Part shown: positions 5,777 to 7,130 of the stretch, in pieces
Layout of the letters: each line of letters begins with the position of its first letter
Position numbering within the stretch: position 1 is the stretch's first letter
From: Methylomonas sp.
Lineage (GTDB): Bacteria; Pseudomonadota; Gammaproteobacteria; Methylococcales; Methylomonadaceae
Direction: 5' to 3'
NCBI GenBank assembly: GCA_026989715.1
Contig: JALSIU010000004.1
Span: forward strand, 1-7,130
Length of the DNA: 7,130 nucleotides
Program-made: the position numbers and the translations under genes
The notes under the pieces: model-generated
Database searches by the model: none
Told to the model about the DNA's origin: nothing
What the model saw: the letters and a program-made list of their open reading frames with translations, nothing else

Positions 5777-6910
5777 TCAACTTTGCCTAAATTCATCAGG
5801 AACTTGTAAATCTTTAGGCATGCTCGGTTTTTCACCGCCGTGGGTTTTAACGGCCTTTAGCTGATACACATATGCCAATACCTGAGCGACCACTAAAAAT
5901 AAGCCCGAGGGAATTTCATCACCCACTTCGGTAGAAAAATATAATGCACGTGCTAAAGGTGGGGCAGCAACCAAAGGCACATCCGCTCCGAGTGCAATAT
6001 TACGGATTTGTGCCGCAATTAACTCAGTTCCTTTTGCCACCAATACAGGCGCACCAGCACCTAATTGATCATATTTTAAAGCAACGGCAAAATGGGATGG
6101 GTTAGTCACAATCACATCGGCTTCAGGGACATCTTGCATCATTCGACCCTGTGCCATAGCCATTTGTAATTGGCGAATACGCCCTTTTACTTGTGGATTA
6201 CCTTCTGTATCCTTACTCTCATCTTTGACTTCTTGCTTTGTCATTTTCAGCTCTTTTTTATATTTCCAGAGCTGGTAAGGCACATCAACCATCACGATGA
6301 GAATCAAGGTAGAACTTAAAATCAGAAGACACAAGACAATAATATCGCCACTAGCATAAATAGCGGCCTTGACCGAATGATAAGCACTTAAGCCCATAAA
6401 TTCGGGTAAATAATAATCAAACAAAATTTTGGCAACAAATAATATTATGCCGGTTTTAAAAATAGCTTTGAGCAATTCAATCAAGCCCTGCGTACCAAAC
6501 ATACGCACAAAGCCTTTTAATAGATTAAACTTAGATAGCTTAGGTTGCATGGACTCGGTACTAAAATTCCAGCCTCCCATCATCATAGGGGTTATCAAAG
6601 CAACCAAGCCCATAGTCAAGATAAAAGGTGCAACCAGCAATATACCGTCTAATAAAACTTGACCAAAATAAAGGCTAGGACTTTTAGGGTCAAAAATAAT
6701 TTCACGGGAAATCTGGAACTGCTGTTGCATCAACTGCATTAAGCCTAAAGCAATTTCTTTGCCTAAAAAAATCAACATCACCGACGCGGTTACTAAAGCA
6801 ACAAAGGTATCCAGCTCTTTCGAGCGCGGAACCTGCCCTTTCTTACGGGCATCGCTAACTCGTTTCCCTGTTGGTTCTTCGCTTTTATCTTGCCCTGAAT
6901 CTTCAGCCAT
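5777..6910 (-). CDS. flhB: Flagellar biosynthesis protein FlhB
   Basis: Inner-membrane component of the flagellar type III export gate that controls the switch from rod/hook to filament substrates through self-cleavage. The 377 residues match the family. The N-terminus has KSEEPTGKRVSDARKKGQV (9-27), diagnostic for FlhB/SctU. Four hydrophobic segments lie at about 36-50, 85-108, 142-165 and 187-210. A charged linker (about 214-260) leads to the cytoplasmic autocleavage domain. The cleavage site is N270-P271-S272-H273 (bases 6103-6092), a Thr-to-Ser change from the usual NPTH. Downstream conserved parts such as VALKYD, GAPVLVAKG and PPLARALY are intact. Its ATG (6910-6908) directly abuts the fliR stop (TAAATG), without a Shine-Dalgarno sequence, implying coupled translation. 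The stop lies 12 bases from the converging bpt stop, so flhA does not follow. Confidence 0.96.
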   Translation of the reverse strand: MAEDSGQDKSEEPTGKRVSDARKKGQVPRSKELDTFVALVTASVMLIFLGKEIALGLMQLMQQQFQISREIIFDPKSPSLYFGQVLLDGILLVAPFILTMGLVALITPMMMGGWNFSTESMQPKLSKFNLLKGFVRMFGTQGLIELLKAIFKTGIILFVAKILFDYYLPEFMGLSAYHSVKAAIYASGDIIVLCLLILSSTLILIVMVDVPYQLWKYKKELKMTKQEVKDESKDTEGNPQVKGRIRQLQMAMAQGRMMQDVPEADVIVTNPSHFAVALKYDQLGAGAPVLVAKGTELIAAQIRNIALGADVPLVAAPPLARALYFSTEVGDEIPSGLFLVVAQVLAYVYQLKAVKTHGGEKPSMPKDLQVPDEFRQS

Positions 6911-7130
6911 TTAAATACGCAGAACTTGTTTAATAAATTGAAAGCCGCTTTCCAAAAACAAGGCAAAGGTATCCACCATATGCGACACACTCATCCAAAT
7001 TAAAATCATCCCCACCATAATTGTGATGGGAAAGCCAATACCAAAGATTTGTAATTGCGGTGCCGCCCGTGCCGCTACGCCAAAGCTGATATTAATAAAA
7101 AGTACAGCGGCAACAATGGGTAGAGCCAAT
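6911..7130 (-). CDS. fliR: Flagellar biosynthesis protein FliR, C-terminal part (partial at window edge)
   Basis: The last 72 residues of an open frame that continues beyond the right edge; the family is about 260 residues long. FliR is a membrane subunit of the export gate built with FliP and FliQ, and FlhB wraps around it. The sequence LALPIVAAVLFINISFGVAAR followed by AAPQLQIFGIGFPIT is the typical FliR C-terminal signature, with hydrophobic segments before and after it and an amphipathic end (FLESGFQFIKQVLRI). The leftmost visible TTG (7129-7127) codes an internal Leu, not a start. Stop TAA (6913-6911) touches the flhB ATG, giving the common fliR-flhB order. Confidence 0.93.
   Translation of the reverse strand, partial: LALPIVAAVLFINISFGVAARAAPQLQIFGIGFPITIMVGMILIWMSVSHMVDTFALFLESGFQFIKQVLRI

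Noticed and set aside
6429..6662. 77-codon plus-strand open frame opposite flhB
   Set aside because: It overlaps well-conserved FlhB membrane segments and has no independent support.

Overview
The window is an ordinary-looking chromosomal segment of a moderately AT-rich gammaproteobacterium. The basis is a UvrA of 939 residues that aligns almost end to end with the enterobacterial protein from memory, an aat-bpt pair of N-end-rule aminoacyl transferases in the usual proteobacterial order, and a fliR-flhB flagellar export pair. The genus cannot be told from the sequence alone. I see no insertion sequence, CRISPR array, tRNA or rRNA, phage gene or toxin-antitoxin pair, and no previously undescribed system.

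Layout: the 3' end of an unrecognised gene (1-152, +) is followed by a 216-base gap that holds a strong hairpin and the galU leader. Next come galU (UTP-glucose-1-phosphate uridylyltransferase, 369-1256) and, 11 bases later, uvrA (excision nuclease subunit A, 1268-4087), probably co-transcribed. A 295-base AT-rich gap (4088-4382) contains two hairpins and a -10-like element right in front of aat. Then aat (4383-5072) and bpt (about 5069-5764) overlap by 4 bases (ATGA). On the other strand, converging on bpt with 12 bases between the stops, are flhB (6910-5777) and the C-terminal part of fliR (7130-6911, running off the right edge).

How the genes relate: aat and bpt both attach destabilising residues (Leu/Phe, or Leu) to protein N-termini, which makes substrates for ClpS-ClpAP. 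fliR and flhB encode inner-membrane parts of the flagellar type III export gate. galU (nucleotide-sugar supply) and uvrA (DNA repair) have no obvious functional link and seem joined only by transcription.

The points most worth a second look are these. FlhB carries Asn-Pro-Ser-His instead of the usual Asn-Pro-Thr-His at its self-cleavage site. The aat-bpt/flhB junction lacks both expected neighbours (infA after bpt, flhA after flhB). Recognisable Shine-Dalgarno sequences are missing in front of uvrA, aat, bpt and flhB, and aat looks possibly leaderless. The hairpin after the first gene has its T-tract on the minus-strand side. The UvrA signature motif is encoded through a run of seven G.
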